In this document: positions 35,229 through 47,355 of the stretch, piece after piece
Position numbering within the stretch: the first letter of the stretch is position 1
Layout: each line of letters opens with the position of its first letter
NCBI GenBank assembly: GCA_016858145.1
Contig: JAEHOE010000009.1
Location: forward strand, 1,178,001-1,242,000
DNA from: Edaphochlamys debaryana
Lineage: Eukaryota > Chlorophyta > Chlorophyceae > Chlamydomonadales
DNA length: 64,000 nt
Direction: 5' to 3'
The notes under the pieces: generated by a model
Databases searched by the model: none
The model's input: only the letters and a program-made list of their open reading frames with translations
Told to the model about the DNA's origin: nothing
Program-made: the position numbers and the translations under genes

Positions 35229-38200
35229 ATGCGCACTTTGCTGCTGCTGCTTCTGGCGCTGCTCGCGCTGGAATGCGCTGCCCTGCCCGGACTGATACGT
35301 AGTGGAGACTTGGGTATCACACGATGTACACTGGAGGTCAGCACGGGCGATGCGTTCTGTCGCGGCAACAGCTGCGCGAATACGCTCTTCCGCGGCTTGG
35401 CCCGGACAGCGGCGACGCGGCCCATACGTCCATATACGCCTGAGGAGTAACAGAGGCATCGGAGAGGCATCTGGCGCGTGCCCCAAAACTCGCGGTGCAC
35501 CTCCCATCACCTGCCACCCCTCCATCCGTGCCACCCGCACGTTGTCCCCGCACCGCTCGCAGGGCGTCCTCATGGGCTCCCCCGTGCTGCTGCATATATG
35601 GCTGACGGCATGTTCGGAAGACAACGACAAGCTGGTCGTTTCGGGCATGCTATTCATGGCGGACCCGGCGAAGACGGTGGAGACAACCCAGATGGAGCAG
35701 GTGCCTGGGGAAGGAGATAGCAGGACTGGGGGGGATGGGACTTCCTTCCTTCATTCCTTCTTTCAGCGTGGGGACTGGGGACAGCCTGGGGACTGGGGAA
35801 TGCGTTCCATCCGCTTACGGGGGGATGGGGGGGCTGGGGACTGGGGACTTCCCGGGGACTGACAGTGGCCCCGACTGTGGCCCCGACCCGCAGGTGGAGC
35901 CCGCCAAGGACAAGTGGGCGGACAAGCCAGACGCACTCGTGCTGAGGTGGGGAAGCTGGTCACAGATTGAGGGCTCTTCGCGCCAGTTCTGCGGTGACAG
36001 GGGCAAAGGCGGAAAGCCCTGCACGGGACGCACGGGACCTACCCAGCGTTGTGCCTCACCGCCCCAAACCCTCAGAAGTGGGCACACGGGCAAGCGGTGG
36101 CCCCTGGACATAACCTTTGCCCATCCCTGGACCAATTCTCACCGGCGGAGGTGGGATCCCGTGTCGGTGGGCTTGGCAGGAGGGCAGGGAGCTCGAAGGG
36201 CATCCGCCGGATACCAAGCCCCAGGAGGACCTCGCTGGGGGACACCTTGGCCCAGGCTTGGCTGCGGGCTTTGTGGGTTATACCTTTAAGGGGCGCCCCC
36301 TTCGCACGGGCCTCATAATCTCGTTCCCAATGCGAGTTGCTCTTGTCCTTCATCCATCCCCTACTCCCCTCATTTAACCACCTGCAGATACACGGGGCGC
36401 ATCAGCGGCACCCTCACGCTCGAGCCTCTGGATGCGCGGCTGATGGAGTTCCAGGTGCTGGCGGGGCCCCGCTTCCACACCTTCTGCACCTTCCACGCCG
36501 CCGACTCTGTCAGCCCCCCCTGGCCCGACCCCTCCGCCCCGGAGGCGCCACAGCCGCGGCCGCAGCTTGCAACGGCCATGGGGTTAGAGGGCCTGCGGCG
36601 CTGCGAGTGGAAGGAGGGCAAGAAGAAGGACCGGACGTCGGTGCGTGTCGGCCGCGGGGCGAGGGTGTTGGCGGCGTGGGCGAGACCGGCAGGATCGGCA
36701 GTCGGCGCATGGACCGGGTTTGGGACAGGGGTCTGGGCACCGTGAAAGCAGCCCACACCGAGTGTGACGGGGAGCGGGGGAGCCATGGTCGTGCCTCGCA
36801 GCCTTCCGCCTCCCCCCCCCCCGACCGAGCGCCCTCCCGCCCGCTCGGCCGCGCCCACGCCCCGCCCCTCCAACCGCCAACCGCCAACCGCCACCCCGCA
36901 GTACATGATCATCTCGCCGTACTTCGACATGCCCGCGGGCGAGTACGTCACCCTGCTGGAGCAGCACATGCGCTTCCACGCGCACCTGGGCGTGCGGCGG
37001 TACCTGGTCTACGTGGAGGGGGGCGCGGCGGCGCTGGCGGCGGAGCCCCGCGTGCAGGTGGGGCGTGTGGAACTGGGTAATGGAGAGTGGGCGCCGTGAA
37101 GGAGGCCGGCGGCGAAGGCTGGGACCCGCCTGGCGACAGGTGCAGCCTGGAGGGGCCTCCGCTGGCTCTGGGGGCTCAGGGTCGGGTGTGTGCGCCGGGC
37201 TCGTCAGTACCTCCAGTCGGGGAGGCAGCCTGCGGCAGCGTGCGGCTCTTTGCGCTTTGGCAGAGGTTGGCAGACTCCGGCCTCGCACCTGCGTGCACCT
37301 TACGCGCCTGACCCCTTGTCCGACTGCCCCTGCCGCAGGGCATGATTGCCGCGGGGCGGCTGCGTGTGGTGGTGTGGGAGGACCTGCCGCACTACTTTGA
37401 GGGCAACTCGACCACGAGGCACCCCTACGCCTCGCAGGTGGGGGCATCGGGCCGGGCTAAGGGCCCCACTAGCCCCAGTGGTGCACGCCGCACTCATCCA
37501 CAGGGACCACAACTCCCAGGCGACGACCGGCACCTCTTGCTTTGGTGGACCCCTGACCGGTGGCCGAAGCCTGACGCGACTGGGCCCCCACGCCTCCTCC
37601 CGTGTTTCGGCCGGACTTGCGCCCATGCGCTGCTGCCAGCATCGCACGCACCGCACATGCTTGCCGACATGCCCCCTCCACGGCTTTCGAGCGGCTTCCG
37701 CTGGAGCCAGCACCCGCCCACGCATACGCTCCAGTGCAGCCCCTGCATGCCCCCCCCCCCGGCCTCCCCCCAGTCCCTGACCTACAACCATGCGCTGCTG
37801 GCGCTGTGGCATGAGAACGCCCTGGCCGCCATTGCTGACGTGGACGAGTACCTGCTGACCGTCAAGCAGGGCGGCCTGGCCGATGTGGGTTGGGGCGCGG
37901 CTGGTCGGGGGCCCGGAGGTGACCGTCGGCCGACTGCGCCTGTTGGAGATATTGTGATGATCAGCAGAGCCTGGGGGTGGGGCAACCTTTAGGCGGGGCC
38001 AGGGTGTTCCGAGGTGACGCGAGTTGGCCATGTGGGTCGGGGCTCGAGGGGGGCAGAACCGTGGCAGGGGAGGCAGCAAGGCTCTTTGCGGGCTGGACCC
38101 CCAGGCCAGCCCACACGAGTGGTGCGTGCAGTTGCCTGTGAGCTCTGAACCCAATTGGCCTTGCCTGCCCACTCCAGCGATGGCCATGCTGCAGATTGGT

Positions 38201-39493
38201 GGGCAGCCTTCCTATGACTGCTACCCCTGCTGTCGCCTGGCAGGTCCCCACGGTCCCGTTTCCTCCCCCTTCCCTGACCGCAGGTCATGTACGAGTGCGA
38301 CGAGAAGGGCAGCGGCTCGCCCGCCTCGCTGCAGGTCAACCGCCGCGTGGGGTTCTGCACCGGCTGCGTGCAGGTGGGGGTTCCAGTTGGGGCAGGGGCA
38401 GAGGGAAGGAGGAGTGGGGGGTTGCGCTGGTTGCGGAGGAGGGGAGTGGAATGGGTGTCGCGGCACTTGCGGGCGCGGAGTCTGGCCCTGGGAAGAGGGA
38501 AGCCGAAGGAGACGTTCAGTGGGCATGCTCAAGCAGCCTGCGCCCCTGCTCCGCCCGCCCATGACGGCACTCAGGTGATCTACAACCGGGAGAACGACGT
38601 GTCATTCCACGAGAAGCTGGACCGCCCGGCACTCAACAAGGCCCACCCGCTGGAGCGGGCGCTGTGGCTCAACGGCAGCGCCGCTATCACGGATGAAGTA
38701 CGGCAGGCGGCGCCCTTTGGCATCGTACCGCACCCGGTGGCCATGTACAACGTCAGGTAAGGGTTGGGCGGCGGACGCAAGGCACCAGGGAAGGATTGGA
38801 AACTTCAGGTTACAGCAACGGTTCTCGCTCAGTCTCCCCAGAGTGAAGGGCTCCCTTCCTCCCTCCCCGCCATGTATACCTCAGCACTGGCGACACCGAG
38901 TTCAAATCAATTGTGGTCGTACACCAGATCTCAACCACCAACCCCCACATCGCCTACCCCGTGGAGGGCAAGCGCGGCACGGGCTGCTCCTCGCGCAAGG
39001 CGTACTGGCTCCACATCCGCAGCCAGGTGCGGCACCGGGTCCCTTGCTGAGGCGGGCTTAGGAGGAGCTCACGTGCAACCAAGCACGCCGGTATGCGGCT
39101 CCCGAAGAGCAAGTGGGCCCCGCCCAACGGTCCGTTGGGCAGAGCAGGGGCCCGGTTCGGTGCGTAAATTGCCCATGCCTGCACTCGTGCGCTGGCGGGA
39201 GTGGGATGGCGCCAGCTTGATCCCAGGCCCTGGCTAGTGCTGCCAGGCTGAGGCTAAACCATCCCTCAGCTTCCGGGCGCTGGCCTAAGCTTTGCCGCGT
39301 GGCCTCCCCCCCCCTCCCCCAGGTCGCTATGCGGCTGCGGAGCAGCTTTACGGACGTGCGGGACGTACGGGCTGACGTCATGTGGGTCGTACGGGAGATG
39401 GAGGACGCTGCGAAGGGGGAGCAGGACGGCGGGAGCAAGAAGGGCGAGGACCGGCGGTTACGAGTGGGCACATCCCGAGTGGGGCGCGCATAG
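35229..39493 (+). CDS. Glycosyltransferase family 92-like protein
   Basis: Eleven exons, 500 residues: 35229-35336, 35563-35700, 35894-35946, 36388-36640, 36902-37057, 37339-37437, 37774-37884, 38284-38373, 38575-38756, 38885-39026, 39323-39493. The N-terminus (MRTLLLLLLALLALECAALP) is a signal peptide or short signal-anchor. The catalytic region begins at YMIISPYFDMPAGEY (about 185). It includes LLEQHMRFHAHLGVRRYLVY, where GT92/DUF23 enzymes have their conserved E-x2-LGV-x-h-Y block. The metal-binding DxD-like motif is AIADVDEYLL (about 288-297). GT92 enzymes transfer galactose or related sugars to glycans in the Golgi. Together with the nucleotide-sugar transporter it suggests a secretory glycan role; donor and acceptor are unknown. 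The exon 1 donor (gtcagc) is inferred from phase. Confidence 0.82.
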
Positions 39494-40761
39494 CAAGCCT
39501 AGAGCACTGATCGAGCGGAAGGACTGATTTGGTCGCGCGGGGGCGAGACGGGGGGCTACAGTTAGGCTGGGACCGAATGCGAGGCAGCGGGACGCTGAGC
39601 AGCGAGCAGCGTGGCAGGGTTTTGCAGGGCAGGGCCAAGGGCAGGGAAGACGGCTCCTGTCGGCATTTCGGCCCTCGGCACGACTGCGTCGGATGCATGT
39701 AGTAGATGCGTATCAACAGGCAGGTCTAGACGGGGCGCGCTAAGAGTCGGTACGAGGATAGAGAGTGGGGCGCGAGTTGTGGGCTCAGTTGGCTTGGGTA
39801 GAACAGGAGGCTTGGTCGGCGTTTGGCGGTGCCTGCATGCCGGGGATACCGGTAGATTGACAAGGGGGTCCAGCACGGATCCAGGTCACCATCCTGGCTA
39901 ACGAATGGGACAAGGCGGAGACGGGGAATGTGCGCAAACGTCATCCCTGGGCGCTGCATTGAGAGCCTGCTATACGCCGGTTCAGACAGAGTCGTGACTG
40001 TGGGCGTCTGTCATAATGCACCTGATGGCACGGGGGCTACATGCTCCCACCGATGTTACACCACAGTATCCTCCGACCGCTGGGGCAAGCCCGTCCGTGT
40101 GGTCGCACCCTTCCCTGTGGGCATCCTGTCTACCACCTAAAGCCCATGGTGCCACCGATGGCAGAATCCCTCCCTGCAAGCTCTACATCCCATGTCTATA
40201 CACCCCCCCCACACCACTCGCCCCCGGCTTACTCGAGCAGTCCTTCACACCACTCGCCCCATTCCCGAGCACTAAACCTCCGCCTATTTCGTCGCCCACT
40301 TGCCCGCATGCCACCTTGCGCATGCTAGTAAGCGCGCTGAGCCTCGTTCCTGATCGCTGCTGCTTCGGCCACGGGCAGTTGTGTCTGTACCGCTGGCCTT
40401 CGCATGCCCCCCATCCATGCGCAGTTATCACACCCACGCATCCAGTTAATCACCGTAGCCTTATCCCGCCCTACGTTACTGCCCTTCCTACGAATGAGCT
40501 GAGCTGTTCCCCCCCCAGCTCGCTCAGCCCTACCGCTCACCCCCAGTCCCGATTCACCCAGTGCCGATGCAACCGTTCTGGGCTTAAGCCCTCGTCACTT
40601 CAGCATGCCGACGCCACTGCCGCCTGCCGTCAGACCCACAACAACAAACGTACTCGGTCGAACGCACTGCCTCCTCTGCGGGGCCTCCAGTGAGCCTCCT
40701 CCTCGGAGCTCGTCGTCATCGCTCCCGCTTGTCCCCAGCGGGTCCCCGGCGGGTCAGGGTT
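39494..40761. other. 1.3-kb convergent spacer
   Basis: It lies between the 3' ends of the GT92 gene (+) and the SpoVS gene (-). The right half is C-rich, with the phrase cacaccactcgcccc at about 40210 and 40248. No coding frame or RNA gene is supported. Confidence 0.5.
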
Positions 40762-41943
40762 CTACAATGCCTCCGCAATCAGGGAGAACTTCATCGAGGT
40801 CATGATCTGTCCGTGCTTCTCCACCTGCGGCGAACACACATGAGCCAACGAGGGACGAGGTCAGAAAAGGGGGCGTGGTGGCGCCCCAGTGTACGGGATA
40901 GCGACATGAGCCCCGTCCTCCACAGCCTTGTGCGAGGCCCCCGCTGACCTACCCCTCCCGCTGTGAGCAAGATGAGGCAGGCAGCCCAGTGGTGAAGTGT
41001 CGGGGCCAAGAACCCCGTCCAGCATGCGTGAGCCCGCGCACCAGCCCGGGCCCACCTTCTCGAACTCTGGCTCCACGCGGATGTCGTAGTTGTCCTGCTC
41101 CAGGAACAGCCGCGCGTTCCCGATGGCCAGCACGGCGTTGGTCACGGCGTCCACCCCGATGGCCAGCAGCGAGATTTTCAGCTGCTCCCGAATTTTGCCC
41201 GCGATGGCACCCGCCACGGGCACGATCTTTGATCCGGAGGCCACGGTCAGGACCACGTCATCGCCGTGCGCCTGCGGCCGTGCCCGCTCCTTGGAGACGT
41301 AGAAGGCGATCAGGGGTTTCGTGCGGTCCGTGTGGCGGAAGGCCGGCTGGAAGCTCAGCTGCAGGTTCTCCTTGCTGAGGTCGTAGCGGGCGATGGCGAT
41401 GGCCTTGACGGCCTGGTTGATGGATTGCCCGCCGATGGTCAGGAGCGCGGGGGGATCGCCCACGCGGCATGCCTCGCAGATGCGGTGCGCTATGTCCTTT
41501 GCGTCCTGCCCGCCGCCAACTTTGATAGCGTTGTGCGGCGTGGCAGTGTCATCTAGCGTCTCGCTGATGCGCTGGTTCTGGTTCTGCTGGCGGTCGCCAC
41601 CACCGCGACCGCCACCCCCGTCGCGTCCGCCGTAGGGCTGCACGCGCTGGCCTGCTCCGCCTCCACCGCGACCACGAGGTGCCTTTCCGCCGTAGCCTTG
41701 CGCCTCTATGAGGTCGTCCAGCGAGGTGTTAAGGCGCCCGTCTGCAACGGACCGGCACATGGCGATGGACTCGGCGACGGGTTATCGCCACGCAGAGGCA
41801 ACGCGAGCAAGCCGGCGCGAAAAATACATCGGGAGATAGGAGACATCCTGGCGTCGGCAAGGCGCGCGGAAGGGAACGCCGTGGCGAGGCTCTCTGGCGC
41901 ACGCAACAGCTGCCCATAACAGGTCGGCCGACTCACCCGCCAT
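40762..41943 (-). CDS. Tandem SpoVS-domain protein with UAP56-binding-like motif and RGG tract
   Basis: Three coding exons, 251 residues: 41943-41937 (only ATGGCGG), 41741-41056, 40824-40762. Residues 7-17 (NTSLDDLIEAQ) resemble the UAP56-binding motif of ALYREF-type mRNA export factors (SLDDIIK). A Gly/Arg tract (22-56) follows. Two SpoVS domains come next: 73-140, with the diagnostic INQAVKAIAIAR and FQPAF; and 164-231, with VAGAIAGKIREQLK, AIGVDAVTNAVLAIGNAR and VEPEF. SpoVS is a small Alba-like fold known from sporulating bacteria and scattered eukaryotes; its function is poorly defined, with nucleic-acid binding suspected. Inferred: an RNA-binding or mRNP-associated protein. The 7-bp first coding exon was chosen because ATGGCGG/gtgagt gives exact phase and avoids an ATG lying inside the acceptor region. 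Confidence 0.88.
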
Positions 41944-42317
41944 TCGCCGCACACGGATCCGGCTCTACCAGATCTAGCGTAGAGCGCGCGGCGGGGCCGT
42001 CGGTCCGATACAGCGGAATTGGCAGTTGTGGAATGCCCGGCCCAAAGATATGGGACCCCGGTACAGACACGTATATGGCAAGCTAGGTGGTGTCCAGCGC
42101 GTGAGGTCCCACAAAGTAAAGAGAGGCCGGGGGTAAGGCGACGAGGAGTGCACCATCGGCATGCAAGGGTCATGTCATGAGCCAAAGCCCATGCGCCCGT
42201 TTCATTCTTGCGCACCCGGCTACACAAGTGAGCGACCAGCTTCCCTAGACACGTAACCGGGGGGTCCTTTGCGCTCGCGACCAGAATCTTGATATACATA
42301 TTAGTCCACCAGCAGTT
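41944..42317. promoter_or_regulatory. Divergent promoter, SpoVS gene (-) / VTE4 (+)
   Basis: A 374-bp spacer lies between start codons. All but the 58 bp nearest the SpoVS ATG is duplicated nearly unchanged at 29728-30041 in the transporter gene. No strong TATA-like element; ATATACATATTAG at about 42293-42305 lies 13-25 bp before the VTE4 ATG. Confidence 0.65.
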
Positions 42318-42372
42318 ATGGCGCCCTGTGCCCTGCTGAAGCGTGGCAATGCGCTACCAGCGTCGCGTGGTG
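42002..42372. repeat. Source copy of the SpoVS/VTE4 promoter duplication
   Basis: This 371-bp segment includes the promoter spacer and the first 55 bp of VTE4 coding sequence. Its near-identical partner is 29728-30097. Because VTE4 continues in frame from here into a full gene, this copy is the original. Confidence 0.93.
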
Positions 42373-45300
42373 CTGCGCGTGTGAGCATTGGAAGGAGGAG
42401 ATGCGTGATGGTCCGTGCAGGGCCCTTCGAAACGCTTGTCAAGCCCCTCACGACGCTTGGCAAGGTGAGTCAAGTGCATGAGCCATGGTTGCGTCAGCGG
42501 GTTCTCGTATGACGGCGAGGGGAGGGGCGGGAGGGCATCGGGGCCGCTGGAGCGGGTTCGAGGCAGGCGCAAGCGCCACGCCCTGCATTCCCGGGCGCCC
42601 CCCTCACCCTGGCAACGCCAGATCCTTTTGCGACCCTAGACCATCCCCGTATTTGTCGGGGCCGAGGGAGGCTGGGTGCGCGGGTCCACAGCACGCACCT
42701 GCCGAGTCAGCCTGCTGGCCCCAGACGCCCTTCTCATGCCGTGCGTGTTGGTGCCCCCAGATGGATGACCTCAAGTCCGGCATTGCCAACTTCTACGACG
42801 AAAGCTCGGAGCTGTGGGAGAACATGTGGGGGGAGCACATGCACCACGGTGGGACAGGGGCTTGGAGGGGGGGCGTGCCGGGACGGCGGGAAGGCATTGC
42901 ACAGAGAAAGCGTCAGGGCCTGCGTGGACGACGGCACACGGCAGGGGACGAGGTGGTGGCATGGCGTACTCGGTGTGATACCCCCGGCAGCTCGACAGGG
43001 GTGCCAGCCGTACGACTCGCCCCGCTGACCCCCTGCCGCCTGCCCCCGACCCTGCTGCTCCCTTCTGCACGCAGGCTTCTACCCCAAGGGCGGCCCGCGC
43101 CGCACGCACCAGGAGGCGCAGGAGGACATGATCGAGCAGACGCTGCAGGCAGGGCAGGGGGGGGGAGGGGCGGGGTGGGGTCAGGGGGGGGTGCGGGGAG
43201 GGCTGGGGTGCGGGGAGGGCTGGGGAGGGTCGGGGAGAGAAGGCGGGTGAGGGAAGGTAACCCTCGAGGACGGGGAGACGGCGTGGTGCAGAGGAGGACT
43301 GAATGGAAGAGGGAGCAGGGGCATGGGGGGAGAGGGGAGTGAGCAGGGGGTCTAGGGACCAGGGCAGGGGATGCAGGGCGGGGCCTCAGGAGGAGGTCTC
43401 AGCCGCGCTCCGCGCTAGGGAGGCGCAGTAGGGAGTGGTACATGCAGCGAGGGGCCGTCACAAAGGGGACAAGTGGTCCTGGGCTGGTAAAATCAGACCC
43501 AGGGGGCTGATGTTTGAGCCCCTTCGGTTAGCTGCTCTGATCTACAGTGTACAGAGTGGTTCTTGACTTAAAACTGCCCCACTGCTGCCCTAACCGCGCC
43601 CCAACTGCGCATGCCTCTCCTTGACTCCTCCTGTGTTGGCCCCCCCGGGATGCTGCCCGCCTGCCCCCCCCCCTACCCACAGGTGGCAGGCGTCACCAAG
43701 GTCCAGAACGTGAGTCAGCTGACGGACGGGTGGGCTGGGAAACCGCAGGACCGCACGCCGGGGCGTGACAGGAGGAGCATGGGTGTTCGTCTGATGGGAC
43801 TCAAGACACCCTCGTCAGCCTGACCCTACTCCTCCGCACCTGGACTGTGTAGCCCACTCGAGCTTGGCACATGGCAGCCCCCCCGCGTACATGCCTGCGC
43901 CTCAACAGTATGTCCGCGATTCTATGCGTCCAGCCTCCACCAAGAGCGCGCCCCTAAACCTGGATGCACCCCTCCCCGCCCCCTCCGTTCTTCCCTCGCT
44001 ACCCCCCCCCCCCGCACCCAGATGGTGGACGTGGGCTGCGGCATCGGCGGCAGCTCCCGCTACATCGCACGCAAGTTCGGGTGCACGTCTCGGGGCATCA
44101 CCCTCAGCCCCAAGCAGGCGAGCGGGCACCGTGGGGTCCGAGATGGGGGGCCGCTTCGATGGGGGGCGAAGACATCCTGACTCGGCAGAAGCGAAGGAGG
44201 CTTGGCAGGTGCTGTACTCCCAACCGTAGACCTCTGGCGATCTTCCGGACTCATGGGGACCTCGGACAGGTGGCTGCGTGAGGGCGGGTCGTGTCCCCAT
44301 AACGTAACGGTTTATGTTGTGGCGTGATGGAGTTGGCGCCGTCCCTGCTCCTTTGCCGTCCCTGCAGGCAGCGCGTGCCAACGCCCTAAGCGCGGAGCAG
44401 GGCTTTGGCGACCGCCTGAGCTTCCAGGTGCGCAGGGGAAGGGACGGCTAGGGAGCGTGGTAGACTGGTGAAGCTGAAAAGCCTTGCCCGCCCGCCCGCC
44501 CCCCGCCTCGACCCACAAGCTCACTGCCCTGCCGATAAACGGTGCCATCAAGCAAGCCTGATCGCCTCGCCCGCCTGCCCCTTGCGGCCCGGTCCGTGGC
44601 GCGGCCCCGACCGCCACCCCAAACCTCGCCCCTGCCTCGTATACACGTGCGGGCCCCTTCAGGTCGGGGACGCCCTGGCTCAGCCCTTCAAGGACGGCTC
44701 CTTCGACCTGGTCTGGAGCATGGAGAGCGGGGAGCACATGCCGGACAAAAGGTGCCTCAGGGCCCTCGGCTACGCGGGAATTGCAATCGCGTGGAGAGCT
44801 GAACTGGGGGCTCGTCCCTGACGGTCGTGCTCCCGGCCGGTAGCCCCTGCCCTTGACCGTGAAGTGCACGCGCACTCCGCCTCGCTGCACTCAACGGCCA
44901 CCTGCACCCTCGCCCCGCGCAGGCAGTTTGTGTCGGAGCTGTGCCGCGTGTGCGCACCGGGGGGGAAGATCATCGTGGTGACGTGGTGCCACCGCGTGCT
45001 CGCCCCCGGGGAGTCGCTCAAGCCGGACGAGGTGGGCCGGCGGCGCGCATGCTCATGGGGGCAGGGCCGCTGGCAGCTGCGGCAATTCATACCGCACACC
45101 TTTTGTACCAGTCAATCGGGCGGGGTTTTGGGGCCACGCTCCGACTCAGCCCCCTCAGCTGCTCTCCTCCGGTCCCGGCCCACCCCTGACCCTCGGGGTG
45201 TTGGTGTGCAGGTGGCACACCCAGTAGATGGCGCTCTCGCTCAATTCCACCCCTTCTGGAGGCGGTCTGCGCTGTAGCCATCGCATCCTGACCTCTCCGA

Positions 45301-45835
45301 CCTGCACCCCGCCCCACCGTTAGGTGTCCCTGCTGGACCGCATCTGCGAGGCCTACTACCTGCCCGCCTGGTGCTCGGTGGCGGACTACCAGAAGCTGTT
45401 CGGTGGGTGCGGGCGGGGGGCGGGGCGGCGTAAGCACGCAGCCCAAGGTCGCGCGCTGTGAATGCGCGTGTGGACGGATTCATGGCCCAGGGTCGAGGGA
45501 GTCGGCAGGTTTTGCAGCAGCAGCAGGAGCCCTGCCGACCTCAACTGCACAACCTGCCTTCGTTCGCATACTCTTGCCCCGTGCCCCCTGCCTCCCTGAC
45601 CTTCTCTCCGACAGAGGAGAAGGGTATCGTGGACATCAAGACACGGGACTGGTCGGAGGAGGTGTCTCCCTTTTGGGGCGCTGTCATCGCGACCGCGCTG
45701 ACCACGGAGGGCCTGGCGGGCCTTGTCAAGGCGGGGTGGACCACCATCAAGGGCGCCCTGGTCATGCCGCTCATGGCAGAGGGCTTCCGCCGGGGTCTCA
45801 TCAAGTTTGTGCTCATCACGGGGCGCAAGGGCTAA
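42318..45835 (+). CDS. VTE4: Gamma-tocopherol C-methyltransferase, plastid
   Basis: Ten exons, 329 residues: 42318-42464, 42761-42848, 43075-43148, 43683-43709, 44022-44117, 44368-44427, 44663-44751, 44923-45031, 45324-45402, 45615-45835. Exon 1 encodes a 49-residue Arg/Ala-rich chloroplast transit peptide. The enzyme methylates gamma- to alpha-tocopherol (and delta to beta) using S-adenosylmethionine. Family blocks: [23 protein letters not shown] motif [14 protein letters not shown] (114-126), [37 protein letters not shown] and [13 protein letters not shown]. Introns 3 and 5 need GC donors (gcaggg, gcgagc), fixed by phase and by collinearity with plant VTE4. Exon 4 is 27 bp. The promoter and first 18 codons are duplicated in the transporter intron 4. 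Confidence 0.95.
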
Positions 45836-47355
45836 ATAATGTTTGAGTCGGGCTCCGTGAACCCCTCCGGCCCAGTAATGGCGTTGGGGGCCGCGGTCGG
45901 CATCACGCAGGCGGCTGGCCGTAGGAAGGAAGAGGAGCCTCCGCTTCGGTCGTTTTGGGGAGCGCTCAGCCTGCCGAGTAGCTGGGACACAATACCGTTG
46001 GAGACGCAAAGCCTGCGGACAGTGTCGGATTTGGCTTGGGGCCGTGGCGAGCTCAGGGGAAGGACGGGAAGCGCAGGGAAAAGCTACCGCAGGGGGCGGG
46101 GAGCGAAGCGCTCGGTCCTGTGTTGTCGAGACGATTGAACCTGCCAAGTGCCGACACCCCGCCGTCCGGAAACGTTCCTTCCATGCAGCCTAGTGGGAGC
46201 GCTGCCCAATACTGGAAGCAGTAGAGGACTGAGGCCCAGCGGCAACGGCGTTAGAAACCACTGAGCTTCGCAGCAGCTCGGGCTTGGCCCCCTTTTTGGG
46301 GAGCGGGACTTCGTTGGGTGTGCAGGGCGGGTGGGTTGCCGGTGGGTCGCGGGCGGCGCAGGGGGCCGCGGGGGGCGTGAGGCCGCATGGCGCGAGCGTT
46401 ACGGCACGTGCACGCCGCGTACGCGACAAGCAGAATGCAGCATGGCACGCGCGGCTCGTTCGTTGCAGGAGCATCTTCCCGCCAGGAAGGAACTAACTAA
46501 GGAAGGGCTTCTCGCGGCCCCTGCGTTCTGCATGCACAATGTTTAGACGGTTCTACACTGCGGCGCGGCCTGGCGGTGAGAGCGCGTCCCGATTTCGTGT
46601 CATTCACCAACGCGACCCCTTGCGATGTGACTTTTAGGCGTGACTGCATAGGCGTAGCCCCCAGCTCCGCCTTCCGGCGGAGGCTGGGGCAAGGCAATGG
46701 GGTGGGGCAAGCATGAAGGAACCGTGCCTGATCATGCTGTAATGAAAAACTTTCTGGTACTGACACAGTCCACTGAGTCGGAGCTTTGGGGACGGGACAA
46801 GATCACACCGAAGATTGTACCGAATCAGGTACTTACACGCTGTGGCGACCAGGCGCTTATCAACCCAGAGCCAGCTATCGTTTCACTATGGGGGAGAGAG
46901 AGAATCAAGAGGGCCCTTCCACAATCTGGAAAGAATCATTGCAATCGGTCGTAGCGCGGCGCGTAACGGCGGGGTACAAATTAATGTCGTCCTAATCAGA
47001 ATTGTCGTTACGCTCGCGCTCCGCCGTATGCTCCACCCTCGCCCTGGCAGGCACAACAGACCAGACCAACACCGCGCAAGCCCCCAGTAACGCTGCTGCT
47101 CCCGGCACACTCTCGCATGCAATCATTGCGAGGCCCGAGCTCCTTAACCTCTGTCCGTGCTCGATTTACCTGGCAGCCCTTTCCAGGCCTGCCTAGAACC
47201 AGTCATCCTTCAACGCTACCCTTAACCCAAAAGACCCTTGGCAACTGAAGTACCCACCGGCACAACATCCGCATGGGCACCCTAAATGCCATCCCTCCGG
47301 ACATGGTTCACCAATCTACTCTCACTACTAACCATAACACCTGTGCGCTACAGGC
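45836..47355. other. 1.5-kb convergent spacer with an AT-richer island
   Basis: It lies between the 3' ends of VTE4 (+) and the FAS1 gene (-). A near-perfect hairpin (cccagctccgcc / ggcggaggctggg) lies at 46660-46690. From about 46735 to 46995 base composition falls to a visibly lower GC than the rest of the window. That part carries an 86-codon open frame (46697-46954) I do not recognise. Confidence 0.5.

Noticed and set aside
43475..43535. Possible small-RNA hairpin (gggggctgatgtttgagcccc)
   Set aside because: It is a short isolated stem within VTE4 intron 3 with no tRNA or snRNA features.
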